From: Deltaproteobacteria bacterium
Lineage (GTDB): Bacteria; Desulfobacterota; DSM-4660; Desulfatiglandales; Desulfatiglandaceae
Length of the DNA: 54,778 bases
NCBI GenBank assembly: GCA_021737425.1
Contig: JAIPDZ010000002.1
Location: 1 to 54,778, forward strand
Reading direction: 5' to 3'
The position numbers were made by a program, and so were the translations under genes. The notes under the pieces are model-generated. The model was not told where the DNA came from, did no database searches, and was given only the letters and a program-made list of their open reading frames with translations. Within the stretch, counting starts at the first letter, position 1. The number at the start of each line of letters is the position of its first letter. This document shows, piece after piece, positions 9,929 through 18,772 of the stretch.

Positions 9929-9964
9929 ACCCTCCACAGGAGGGCCGCAAAGCGGCGTTTAACA
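9923..9964. other. Three-way-junction inverted repeat overlapping the tsaC stop codon
   Basis: tgttaaac / gtttaaca outer stem (8 bp perfect) enclosing cctcc-aca-ggagg and gccgc-aaa-gcggc hairpins. Confidence 0.7.
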
Positions 9965-10012
9965 GGGCTCGCTGAGCATTTTGAAAAACACCACCTGAGA
10001 CAAGGAGCATAC

Positions 10013-10945
10013 ATGAGTCCGTCCGCACACCACGACCCGGAGATAAAGGAGCAGATCAGGGGGCTCCTTAAAAACCGCAATGCAATCCTTTTGGCCCATA
10101 ATTATCAACGTCCGGAAATTCAAGATATTGCAGACCTTTGCGGTGACTCCCTTGAGCTTTCTATGAAGGCTTCACAGACCGAAGCAGAGGTCATTGTCTT
10201 CTGTGGCGTCAATTTCATGGCCGAAACCGCATCGATCCTGTGCCCGGATAAGACCGTTCTCCTCCCGGTGGCGGGTGCCGGATGTCCCATGGCGGATATG
10301 ATCACCGCCCGGGCCCTACGGGAAAAAAGGAAAGAGATCCCCGATGCCTACGTCATCAGTTATGTCAATACCACTGCGGAGGTCAAGGCCGAAAGCGATA
10401 TATGCTGCACCTCGGCCAATGTGATCCAGGTGGTCAACGCCGTGGACCCCCACACCCGAATCCTCATGACGCCGGACAAAAACCTGGCCCAATACGCGGC
10501 CCATCATACCGAGAGGGACATTACCTGGTGGGAGGGATACTGCCCGGTTCACAACAATCTTACAACAAAACAGGTGGAACGGGTCAAAAAGGAACATCCC
10601 GAGGCCCCATTCGTGGCCCATCCGGAATGCCCCCCTTCGGTTCTGGAACTGGCTGATGCCGTGAAAAGCACTTCGGGGATGCTCTCCTATGTCCAACAAT
10701 CAGAGAAATCCGCCTTTATCATCGGTACCGAGACCGGCATCCTTTATCCCCTTGAAAAGGCGAATCCTGGCAAGCGGTTTATCCCCGCAGATCCAGGGAT
10801 GGTCTGTGCAGATATGAAAAAGACCCGGTTGCCGCATATCCTCGCTGCCCTGGAGACCCTGCAGCCTGAGATACGCGTGCCAGATGAAATCGGGATCAGG
10901 GCCAAGTCTGCGGTGGAAAAGATGCTGGCGGTTCCCATCAAGTGA
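10013..10945 (+). CDS. nadA: Quinolinate synthase A
   Basis: ILLAHNYQRPEIQDIADLCGDSLELS; HPECP; cysteine positions of the 4Fe-4S enzyme. Confidence 0.95.
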   Translation: MSPSAHHDPEIKEQIRGLLKNRNAILLAHNYQRPEIQDIADLCGDSLELSMKASQTEAEVIVFCGVNFMAETASILCPDKTVLLPVAGAGCPMADMITARALREKRKEIPDAYVISYVNTTAEVKAESDICCTSANVIQVVNAVDPHTRILMTPDKNLAQYAAHHTERDITWWEGYCPVHNNLTTKQVERVKKEHPEAPFVAHPECPPSVLELADAVKSTSGMLSYVQQSEKSAFIIGTETGILYPLEKANPGKRFIPADPGMVCADMKKTRLPHILAALETLQPEIRVPDEIGIRAKSAVEKMLAVPIK

Positions 10946-10972
10946 ATACCACCCTTCATCCGTAAAGATCCC

Positions 10973-12670
10973 ATGAACCGAGCCCCCAAGGTCAAATCAA
11001 ACCTGGAATACCTGAGAAAGCTCTTTATCATGCCCGACTCCCCGGACAAGTTTATCGAGTTCGGGCACGAACTTCTGGAGATGATCCACGATTTTTTCAA
11101 AGAAAAGGGGGGCATTCACAGCAGCATCACCCTCCCTGAGCTGAATTACATCTTTGATAAGACCGCCATACCGGATGAGCCCCACCTCATTAAGGACGTG
11201 CTGAGCGAGATCAAGACCAAGATCATCGCCCATTCGGTCAAAGTGGGGAACCCGTATTATATCGGGCACATGATCAGTGCCATCCCCTATTTCATGATCC
11301 TGCTGGAGATGATCACGGCCGCCTTGAACCAGAATCAGGTCAAGATCGAAACGGCCAAGGCCTCCAGCTTTGTAGAACGGGAGCTGGTGGCCTGGCTTCA
11401 TCGGCTCATCTATGAAAAGCCGGAACAATACTACCGGAAAAATATTCAGAACCCCCAGGTGGCCATCGGCAATGTCACGGCAGACGGGACTCTCGCCAAT
11501 CTGACTGCACTACTGGTGGCGAGGGAAAAGGCGTTTCCGGCCCAAAAGAACTTTCCGGGGGCGCGGACCGCGGGCATGGCCCGGGCCCTGGCCCACTACG
11601 GCTATGCCCGGGGGGTGGTCATCGTCTCCACCCGGGGGCATTATTCCATCAAGAAGGCCGGAAATCTTCTCGGCATCGGAGAGGAAAACATCCTGAGTAT
11701 CCCTGTGGATAAACACAACCGCATGGATCTGGGAAAACTGGACCGAAGGTTGAAAACACTGGAGAAGGGGGATGACGCCGGGACCAAGCTGATCGCCGTC
11801 GTCGGGATCGCCGGCACCACCGAAACCGGGAACGTGGACAATCTAAAGGCCCTGGCTGAAATCGCCCGTGAAACCGGGGCCCACTTTCACGTGGATGCCT
11901 GCTGGGGGGGATCCGCCATGCTGGTGGACGAATACCGTCCGCTCTTTAAGGGCATCGAGCAGGCCGATTCGGTCTCCATTGACGCCCACAAACTCCTTTA
12001 CTGCCCCATGTCCATGGGCATCATTTTGATGCAGAACGAAAGGGATCTCAATCTGATTCGCCATTCCTCCCAATACATCATCAGGAAAAACTCGGTGGAT
12101 ACCGGACGATTCACCATTGAAGGATCACGCCCCTTTGCCGCCCTCAAGCCCTGGGCGGCCTTAAAGATCATCGGCAGGGAAGGATACGGACTTCTTCTAA
12201 AGCAGGCCAAAAAATCGACCACCACCCTCCAAACCCTGATCGACGGGTGCGGCAATTTCGAGACGTTGAACCTACCTGAATTGTTTATCCTCAATTATCG
12301 TTTCATACCCGAAACCGTAAGACAAAAAATCACCTTCCTGCAAAACCGAACCGGGTCTGCGAGCGCCGAAATAAGCCCGAAACGACGGGAACAACAGATC
12401 AGAAAGGTGAACCACCTGATCAACGGACTCAACATCAAACTCCACAAGGCCCTCAGGCGGGACGATACCTCGTTCGTCTCCAGGACCACCCTGGAATCCA
12501 CCCGCTACCGGCCCCAGCGCATCGTGGTGCTACGGGCGGTGGTGGTTAACCCGCTCACCAATGCCCAGATCCTGGAGGAGATCGTGGACACCCAAAACCG
12601 TATTGGATTGGAGATCTGGGAGGAATTCAAGCCGGTATACAAGCGGATCTGTGAGGAATATCAACTGTGA
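10973..12670 (+). CDS. panP: PLP-dependent group II decarboxylase, PanP-like (putative aspartate 1-decarboxylase)
   Basis: Group II decarboxylase architecture: HVDACWGGSAMLVDEYR, SVSIDAHKLLYCPMSMG (PLP lysine), NVTADGTLANLTALLVARE; N-terminus resembles PanP. Confidence 0.75.
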   Translation: MNRAPKVKSNLEYLRKLFIMPDSPDKFIEFGHELLEMIHDFFKEKGGIHSSITLPELNYIFDKTAIPDEPHLIKDVLSEIKTKIIAHSVKVGNPYYIGHMISAIPYFMILLEMITAALNQNQVKIETAKASSFVERELVAWLHRLIYEKPEQYYRKNIQNPQVAIGNVTADGTLANLTALLVAREKAFPAQKNFPGARTAGMARALAHYGYARGVVIVSTRGHYSIKKAGNLLGIGEENILSIPVDKHNRMDLGKLDRRLKTLEKGDDAGTKLIAVVGIAGTTETGNVDNLKALAEIARETGAHFHVDACWGGSAMLVDEYRPLFKGIEQADSVSIDAHKLLYCPMSMGIILMQNERDLNLIRHSSQYIIRKNSVDTGRFTIEGSRPFAALKPWAALKIIGREGYGLLLKQAKKSTTTLQTLIDGCGNFETLNLPELFILNYRFIPETVRQKITFLQNRTGSASAEISPKRREQQIRKVNHLINGLNIKLHKALRRDDTSFVSRTTLESTRYRPQRIVVLRAVVVNPLTNAQILEEIVDTQNRIGLEIWEEFKPVYKRICEEYQL

Positions 12671-12708
12671 CAGGGGTTCACCAGGGTGTGGATGCCCTGG
12701 AGAGATTT

Positions 12709-13317
12709 TCAGGACATAAAATCAAACATCCTTCTGATTACCGGCAGCTGACGGGGCGTCCTGAGACGCGCAGATACGATGACGGCCTCCACCTCTGAGA
12801 CGGCCTTTTCCAAATCATCGTTGATCACCATATAATCATACCTTTTACACTGCCTGATTTCCTCTGCGGCCTGTGCCAACCGGGTCTGCATGGCGGTCTC
12901 CCCGTCTGCATCCCGGGCCCGCAACCGCGCTTCCAGCACTTTCAGGGAAGGGGGAATCAAAAAGATCAACACGCTTTCCCTGAACCGGTGCTTGATATTG
13001 CTGCCGCCCCGGGTATCCACATCCACCAGCACATCCCTTCCAGCAAAGATCTGATGTCTGAGGCCTTCAACCGAGGTCCCGTAAAGATTTCCATAGACCT
13101 CGGCCCATTCCACAAAGGCCCCTTTATCCGCCATCTGCTGGAAGGTGTTGCGGTCCACAAAGAAATAGTCCACCCCTTGGGTTTCCCCGGGCCTGGGCGC
13201 TCGGCTGGTATGAGAAATACAATAGCCAAGACCTTCCACCCGTTGCCTCAGGGCCTCAACGATAGTGGATTTCCCCCCTCCGGACGGTGCGGAGATAACG
13301 AACACCCCCCCCTGCAT
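12709..13317 (-). CDS. gmk: Guanylate kinase
   Basis: GGVFVISAPSGGGKSTIVEAL, SHTSRAPRPGETQGVDYFFV. Confidence 0.95.
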   Translation of the reverse strand: MQGGVFVISAPSGGGKSTIVEALRQRVEGLGYCISHTSRAPRPGETQGVDYFFVDRNTFQQMADKGAFVEWAEVYGNLYGTSVEGLRHQIFAGRDVLVDVDTRGGSNIKHRFRESVLIFLIPPSLKVLEARLRARDADGETAMQTRLAQAAEEIRQCKRYDYMVINDDLEKAVSEVEAVIVSARLRTPRQLPVIRRMFDFMS

Positions 13318-13319
13318 GA

Positions 13320-13592
13320 CTATTCCTCCAGGTCCTCCATGTGCAGCGTCCCTTCCGGATTGAACCGCTGGGCAATGGTTTCGGACTGGATGGCCGAGAG
13401 GATCACATGATTACTGTCCGTAATGAGCACGGACCGGGTGCGCCTTCCCTGGGTAGCATCGATCAATCGTTTTTCGTCACGCGCCTCGTCCCGCAACCGC
13501 TTGGTGGGGGCAGCCCCCGGCGAAATAATGGCGATCACCCGTCTGGAGACCACTGAATTTCCAAAACCGATATTGACAAGCTTTGGACTCAT
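13320..13592 (-). CDS. remA: DUF370/RemA-like regulatory protein
   Basis: [33 protein letters not shown]...[26 protein letters not shown]; typical DUF370. Confidence 0.88.
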   Translation of the reverse strand: MSPKLVNIGFGNSVVSRRVIAIISPGAAPTKRLRDEARDEKRLIDATQGRRTRSVLITDSNHVILSAIQSETIAQRFNPEGTLHMEDLEE

Positions 13593-13684
13593 AAGACACT
13601 CTCCTTTCACCCCATGATGAGACCTTTGAAAAATGTTCACTTTTGGTCGATCTCGGCGTCAGACCAATGAGGGCGAAAAATCGG

Positions 13685-14566
13685 TTATTCCACATTCTGG
13701 ACCTGTTCTCGTAATTTCTCCAGCTCCGCCTTCATTTCCACCCCCATCCTGGAAATCACCGCATCGGATCCCTTGGCGCTCAGGGTATTCACCTCCCTGT
13801 TCATCTCCTGGATCAGGAAATCGAGTCTCCGGCCCACTGCATCGTCCACCCCAAGATAGGTCTCGAATTGCTGGATATGGCTCCTGAGCCGGACCATTTC
13901 TTCAGTAATGTCGGAACGGTCCGCATAAACAGCCACCTCCTGGGCCAACCGGGCCTCGTCCGCGCTCATCCCGTTCAACATCTTCTCCATATTGCCCTCA
14001 AGCCGTTTTCGATAGGCCTCCATCACCACTGGAATACGATCATGGATTTGATCCACATATCGAGAGAACCGATTGAGTCTTTTTATGAAATCGTCCTCCA
14101 TTGCATCTCCCTCTCTGATCCGCATTTCATCAAGGGAATCGAGTCCCATACTGAGACTCCTGCACACACCTGACCGGGCCTGATCCAAGTCAACGGTTTG
14201 CGGTTTGAGAGATATCACATCCTTCATCTGAAAAAGGGTGTCCAAACGAAGCTCTGGCTCCATGGACCAGCGATCCGCCAACCGTCTGGCGATATCCATG
14301 TACGCATCCACCAGGGGTTCATTGAGCTCAAGTTCAAAGGCGGGTGCGTCCCCGCCCTTTTCCATCTGGATGGATACTTCCACCCGGCCCCTTCTCACCC
14401 TGGAGATGACCAGGGTTCTGATATGGTCTTCCAAGGGCTGAAGGGCCTTGGGGATCCTGACAACGATATCCCGGTGGCGATTGTTTACCGACCGGATTTC
14501 CGAGATAAACTGGGTATCTCCTTCCCGGATCTCACCCCGGCCGTAAGCCGTCATGCTCTTAATCAA
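13685..14566 (-). CDS. yicC: YicC family endoribonuclease-like protein
   Basis: MIKSMTAYGRGE...EIRSVNNRHRDI...; C-terminal LDFLIQEMNREVNTLSAKGSDAVISR. Confidence 0.93.
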   Translation of the reverse strand: MIKSMTAYGRGEIREGDTQFISEIRSVNNRHRDIVVRIPKALQPLEDHIRTLVISRVRRGRVEVSIQMEKGGDAPAFELELNEPLVDAYMDIARRLADRWSMEPELRLDTLFQMKDVISLKPQTVDLDQARSGVCRSLSMGLDSLDEMRIREGDAMEDDFIKRLNRFSRYVDQIHDRIPVVMEAYRKRLEGNMEKMLNGMSADEARLAQEVAVYADRSDITEEMVRLRSHIQQFETYLGVDDAVGRRLDFLIQEMNREVNTLSAKGSDAVISRMGVEMKAELEKLREQVQNVE

Positions 14567-15098
14567 TCCGTTTCCTTTCCCTCAGTTGCTCCCGATAGGC
14601 GGCTCTGATGTCATTGAAGTATTGAACCATCTCAGGATCGGCATAATCCCTGTAGGTCCATTCCAGGGATCTGTAGGACCCTTTCACAAATATCAGGGTA
14701 AGATCCGCATAGATCCCCTGTCCCAGGTATATGCGGTGGATATAATTTTTCCCCGTGGCCAGGACCAGCCGCTCAGCAGAGATAATCCCGGGATCGATAT
14801 TGATCCGCCGCTTTCCATCTTCCGCATATTCGGCCTCAATGCGGTTGGTGGTGAGCTTTATCTCCACCAGGCCTTCAGGCGGTACCAGCCGTTTGAAAGA
14901 GACAAAGCGCCTGTGAAGCGGCCATCCCATTTCCCTGGCATAATAGGGGGTCCGGTCAAAAAAAAGCTCGGGGCTCTCCCACTCCACAGGCCCGTAGATC
15001 TCCTTGAGCCGCTCAATGGCCTGGTCGATACATGGCCTTTCAGGGGAAAACAGGCTGGAGATCAGCTTCACCTCATCCGGGGGGGTAGGCTCGCTCAT
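14559..15098 (-). CDS. DUF4416 family protein
   Basis: ERLKEIYGPVEWESPELFFDRTPYYAREMG and KLTTNRIEAEYAEDGKRRINIDPGII match the DUF4416 pattern; syntenic with yicC/rfaE1. Confidence 0.75.
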   Translation of the reverse strand: MSEPTPPDEVKLISSLFSPERPCIDQAIERLKEIYGPVEWESPELFFDRTPYYAREMGWPLHRRFVSFKRLVPPEGLVEIKLTTNRIEAEYAEDGKRRINIDPGIISAERLVLATGKNYIHRIYLGQGIYADLTLIFVKGSYRSLEWTYRDYADPEMVQYFNDIRAAYREQLRERKRID

Positions 15099-16138
15099 GG
15101 GGTAATGGCCTTTTTCAATGCCGCCGCATCCACCGCAGATGTCCCCACCTCGCCCACCACGATCCCTGCTGCAAAATTGGACAGGATGGCCGCTGATTTC
15201 AGATCCAGACCCGCAGCCAGCCCCAGGGAGATGGTCCCGATGACCGTATCCCCGGCCCCGGTGACATCAAAGACCCGCTTGGCCACAGTGGGGATATGGG
15301 TAACCTCCCCCCCCTTTTCAAAAAGCGTCATCCCCTCCTCACCCTGGGTGATCAGCACGGAACGGCAGTTAAGGTCGTGGAGCATCCGGGTCCCTGCACG
15401 CAGGAGACTCTCCTCGTCCGTGATTTCAAACCCGCAGTACACACCGGCCTCGTAATGGTTGGGGGTGATCACGTCCACCCCCTGGTAGTACTGGAAGTTG
15501 CCGACCTTGGGATCAACAGAGATGATCACTGGCGTACCGGCCTTTGAACGGACCAGGCGGTTGAGGCCGGTCATCAACGGATCGGAGATCACCCCTTTGC
15601 CGTAATCAGAAATGACAATCGCATCCATTTTATCTATATTTTGGTTAATAAACCCGAGGAGTTGATCCACACTTTCCGCCTCAATGCGCCTCAGGGTTTC
15701 CCGATCAAACCGCACCACCTGCTGGTGGTGGGCCACCACCCGGGTCTTGATACTGGTGGGCCTTTCCCTTTCCCTTACCACCCCGTCCACCCTGAGCCCC
15801 ATTCTCCGAAGCTCTGATACGATCTGATCCCCGGCCCTGTCATTGCCCACCACCCCGCACAGCACCGGCACGGCGCCTAAACTCGCCATGTTTCGAATGA
15901 CATTGGCCGCTCCCCCCAGCATTCGGGTCTCCCGGTTCACATTGACCACCGGGACCGGGGCCTCGGGAGAGATCCGCGATACGACGCCCCACATAAACTC
16001 GTCCATAATAACGTCGCCCACCACGAACACCCGTGCCCGGGTAAATTGGTCCACATAGGATTTCAAGGTATCGGCTGAATAATAGTTTCCGTTAATCTCG
16101 GCCATGTCCGCGGTCCATACCTTTTCCACATTTTCCAT
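15095..16138 (-). CDS. rfaE1: D-glycero-beta-D-manno-heptose-7-phosphate kinase (PfkB family)
   Basis: VFVVGDVIMDEFMWGVVSRISPEAPVPVVNV; VFDVTGAGDTVIG; exact start uncertain. Confidence 0.9.
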   Translation of the reverse strand: MENVEKVWTADMAEINGNYYSADTLKSYVDQFTRARVFVVGDVIMDEFMWGVVSRISPEAPVPVVNVNRETRMLGGAANVIRNMASLGAVPVLCGVVGNDRAGDQIVSELRRMGLRVDGVVRERERPTSIKTRVVAHHQQVVRFDRETLRRIEAESVDQLLGFINQNIDKMDAIVISDYGKGVISDPLMTGLNRLVRSKAGTPVIISVDPKVGNFQYYQGVDVITPNHYEAGVYCGFEITDEESLLRAGTRMLHDLNCRSVLITQGEEGMTLFEKGGEVTHIPTVAKRVFDVTGAGDTVIGTISLGLAAGLDLKSAAILSNFAAGIVVGEVGTSAVDAAALKKAITP

Positions 16139-16297
16139 TATGAGTGGTCGGGAAGGCCTATATAACACCATGCACCCTGGTTGTAAACAGGATATTGAGG
16201 CGGGTGAAGCTCGCTCAACGGTTGACTTGACTTTTCAGTCCAGCTCTTTTAATAAGCGCTTGAAGAAGCTTGTCACCGTCAGACTGGGATTTTTTTG

Positions 16298-16490
16298 ATG
16301 CATCTTCCGATCGTACTGCGATTTATCGCCATTTTATCCTTTTTCTGGGATGTTCCATGAGCGGACCGCTTTTGGCCTCCTTTCTTTTCCATGACGGCAC
16401 TACCCGGGCCATTCTCATCTCCATGGCCATAGCCATCCTGACCACCACCGGGTTCGTGACCGCCGATTATGACCGCTGGCCCGCCCTGTC
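16298..16490 (+). pseudogene. Frameshifted, truncated 5' remnant of a TrkH-like potassium transporter gene
   Basis: MHLPIVLRFIAILSFF in one frame continues as LGCSMSGPLLASFLFHDGTTRAILISMAIAILTTTGF in another; reads like a TrkH N-terminus; runs into the rpe 3' end. Confidence 0.5.
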
Positions 16491-16507
16491 CAGACTTCGG
16501 GCCCCCC

Positions 16508-17197
16508 TCACCCCATCTCTCCCCGCATCACACCAATGGTCTCTTGGTAGTCCTCGCTGTAATAGATGGCGGAGCCGGCCACAAATACGTCAGCGCCCGC
16601 AGACGACACCATCTTTATATTCTTTTCACTGATGCCTCCGTCCACCGCGATCTCGGTGTTCAGTTCCAATTCGGTGATCCGCTTTCTCAGGGCCTCTATC
16701 TTGGGAACCACCGCTTGAATAAAGGTCTGCCCTTCAAAACCGGGATTTACGGTCATCAACAGGACCATGTCCAAATCCCTCAACACATAGTCCAGGGCAC
16801 TCAGGCCCGTGGCCGGATTCAGGGCCACACCGGCCCGGATTCCCCGATCCCTGATTCGCTGGATGGTCCGGTGAAGATGGGTTACCGCCTCTGCATGGAC
16901 CGTAAGAATGGAGGCCCCTGCCTCCACGAATGCGTCGATAAACAGATCCGGATCAGAGATCATCAGGTGAACGTCGAGCGGCAGGCCGGTGACCCTGCGT
17001 GCGGCCTTCACAATCATGGGACCGATGGTGATATTGGGGACAAAGTGACCGTCCATCACGTCCACATGGATGTAATCCGCCCCCCCCTTTTCCACTGCCT
17101 GAATCTCCTCACCCAACCGGGTGAAATCCGCGGACAATATTGACGGTGCTATTTTTCCCATGCTTTCTCCTCTCCTGGGGTTTTTGTTTGTGGGCAT
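16508..17197 (-). CDS. rpe: Ribulose-phosphate 3-epimerase
   Basis: IAPSILSADFTRLGEEI, DYIHVDVMDGHFVPNITIGP, TVNPGFEGQ, VDGGIS. Confidence 0.95.
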   Translation of the reverse strand: MPTNKNPRRGESMGKIAPSILSADFTRLGEEIQAVEKGGADYIHVDVMDGHFVPNITIGPMIVKAARRVTGLPLDVHLMISDPDLFIDAFVEAGASILTVHAEAVTHLHRTIQRIRDRGIRAGVALNPATGLSALDYVLRDLDMVLLMTVNPGFEGQTFIQAVVPKIEALRKRITELELNTEIAVDGGISEKNIKMVSSAGADVFVAGSAIYYSEDYQETIGVMRGEMG

Positions 17198-17199
17198 TA

Positions 17200-17358
17200 G
17201 ATTCTTAGATTGAAACTTCTATGCAAAAAGCGAAGATGTTTTATTGAGGGTAACGCCTTTGAATCATTAGCGATAAAGGTGTCAGATTTCGGGTGTCAGG
17301 GTTTATTGTTTGCTGAAACCTGAAACCTGAACACTGGCCACTGATTTGGTTGCGGCCG
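17200..17358 (-). repeat. Dispersed ~160-bp repeat, copy C (inverted relative to A and B)
   Basis: Reverse complement GGCCGCAACCAAATCAGTGGCC...CAGGTTTCAGGTTTCAG...CCCTGACACCCGAAAT.TGACACCTTTATC...AAACATCTTCGC...AAGTTTCAATCTAAGAATC aligns along its length with 1537-1704. Confidence 0.65.
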
Positions 17359-17419
17359 TAGGCCTGCATTGGGGTACCCTTTTTAAAAGCGAGTAAGGGA
17401 CGCAGACCTTCAAGGGGTA

Positions 17420-18769
17420 TTACCGCCCGGTAAAAAGCGCAGCAAAAAACCCCTCCATGTGGTGACGGTGGGGCAGGGTCCTCAGATACCCCTGTGCATC
17501 AATGAGGCGGCGTCCCCACTCCGGGATATGTTCCGCCCCATTCTCCAGGGTCAGCCGGGGGTGTCGGGCCAGGCATGCCTCAACCACCTCCTCGTTTTCC
17601 GCCCTGGAGAGGGTGCAGGTCACATAAAGCATTTTTCCCCCTGGTTTGAGCAGGGGCACGGCGCAGTCCACCATGGTGCCCTGAAGATCGGACAATCTTC
17701 TGATATCATTTTCCGTCCTAAATATCTTGATATCCGGGTGCTTGGAGATCACCCCCAAGCCCGAACACGGGGCATCGATCAGGATCCTGTCAAATGAGGC
17801 ATGTAAGCCCAACGGCAGGGGAGCCGCTGCATCCGCTGCCACCGGCAAAACAGACTTTACGCCCAAACGGGCTGTGTTCTTGAACAAACGCACCAGCCTT
17901 CTGGGTTGGCTGTCCACTGCCACCACTGGCCCTTGATCTTTCATGAGGCATGCCAGATGGGTCGATTTCCCTCCCAGACCGGCACACACATCCAAGACCG
18001 ACTCTCCCGGCCGGGGAGCCAGAAGATGTGAACAGACCTGAGCCGCCTCACCCTGGACCTGAAACCATCCCTGTTGAAAAGCCCTGAGCCGGTGGATGGG
18101 ACCGGTGAGATGATCGATGGCGATCCCTTCCGGTGAAAACCTCGCCGGGCGCCCCTCCACCCCTTCGGCCCTGAGACATGGAAGAAGTCCCTGCCGAGAG
18201 CATTTCAGGGTGTGGGTCCTCACCGTGAGTGAGGGGATGGCGTTTCCGGCCTCCAGGAGACGTTCGCTTTCCCGGGCCCCCATCTCCCGATTCCACTGTT
18301 TTACCAGCCACAGGGGATAGGAATACTTCACGGAGAGGTATTGCTCCGGGTCCTGCTCACGCTCCGGCAAGGCGATCCCATGCTTGTTCCTGCAGACATT
18401 TCTGAGGACCCCGTTGACCACCCCTGCCACATGCCTGGGTCCGGTGCGTTTGGCCTGTTTTACCGCCTCGTTGACGGCTGCGGATTCAGGGACCCGGTCC
18501 ATGAAAAATATCTGGTAAAGGGCCAGACGGATGAGGTTCAACACCGGGACTTCCATTTGCCTGAAAGGAAACCGGAGGACTTGTCTGATGACCCAATCCA
18601 GCCGAATCCGCCACCGATAGACCCCCTGCACCAGATGCACCACAAAGGCCCGGTCCCGCTCGCTTAATTCCACGTGACGGTTCAGGGCGGCGTCTACGGA
18701 ATTGAGCTTACGATCCGGGCCTTCCTCGGCCTGATTCAATAGGAGCAATGCCAGGTCCCTGGAGTCCAC
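17420..18769 (-). CDS. rsmB: 16S rRNA (cytosine-C5)-methyltransferase RsmB-like
   Basis: NusB-like N-terminus (RDLALLLLNQAEEGP...), SVLDVCAGLGGKSTHLA, DAPCSGLGVISKHPDIK, YVTCTLSRAENEEVV. Confidence 0.92.
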   Translation of the reverse strand: MDSRDLALLLLNQAEEGPDRKLNSVDAALNRHVELSERDRAFVVHLVQGVYRWRIRLDWVIRQVLRFPFRQMEVPVLNLIRLALYQIFFMDRVPESAAVNEAVKQAKRTGPRHVAGVVNGVLRNVCRNKHGIALPEREQDPEQYLSVKYSYPLWLVKQWNREMGARESERLLEAGNAIPSLTVRTHTLKCSRQGLLPCLRAEGVEGRPARFSPEGIAIDHLTGPIHRLRAFQQGWFQVQGEAAQVCSHLLAPRPGESVLDVCAGLGGKSTHLACLMKDQGPVVAVDSQPRRLVRLFKNTARLGVKSVLPVAADAAAPLPLGLHASFDRILIDAPCSGLGVISKHPDIKIFRTENDIRRLSDLQGTMVDCAVPLLKPGGKMLYVTCTLSRAENEEVVEACLARHPRLTLENGAEHIPEWGRRLIDAQGYLRTLPHRHHMEGFFAALFTGR

Positions 18770-18772
18770 GGA

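Noticed and set aside
14553-15455. 300-aa plus-strand ORF opposite DUF4416/rfaE1
   Set aside because: Spans two well-supported minus-strand genes; no domain.
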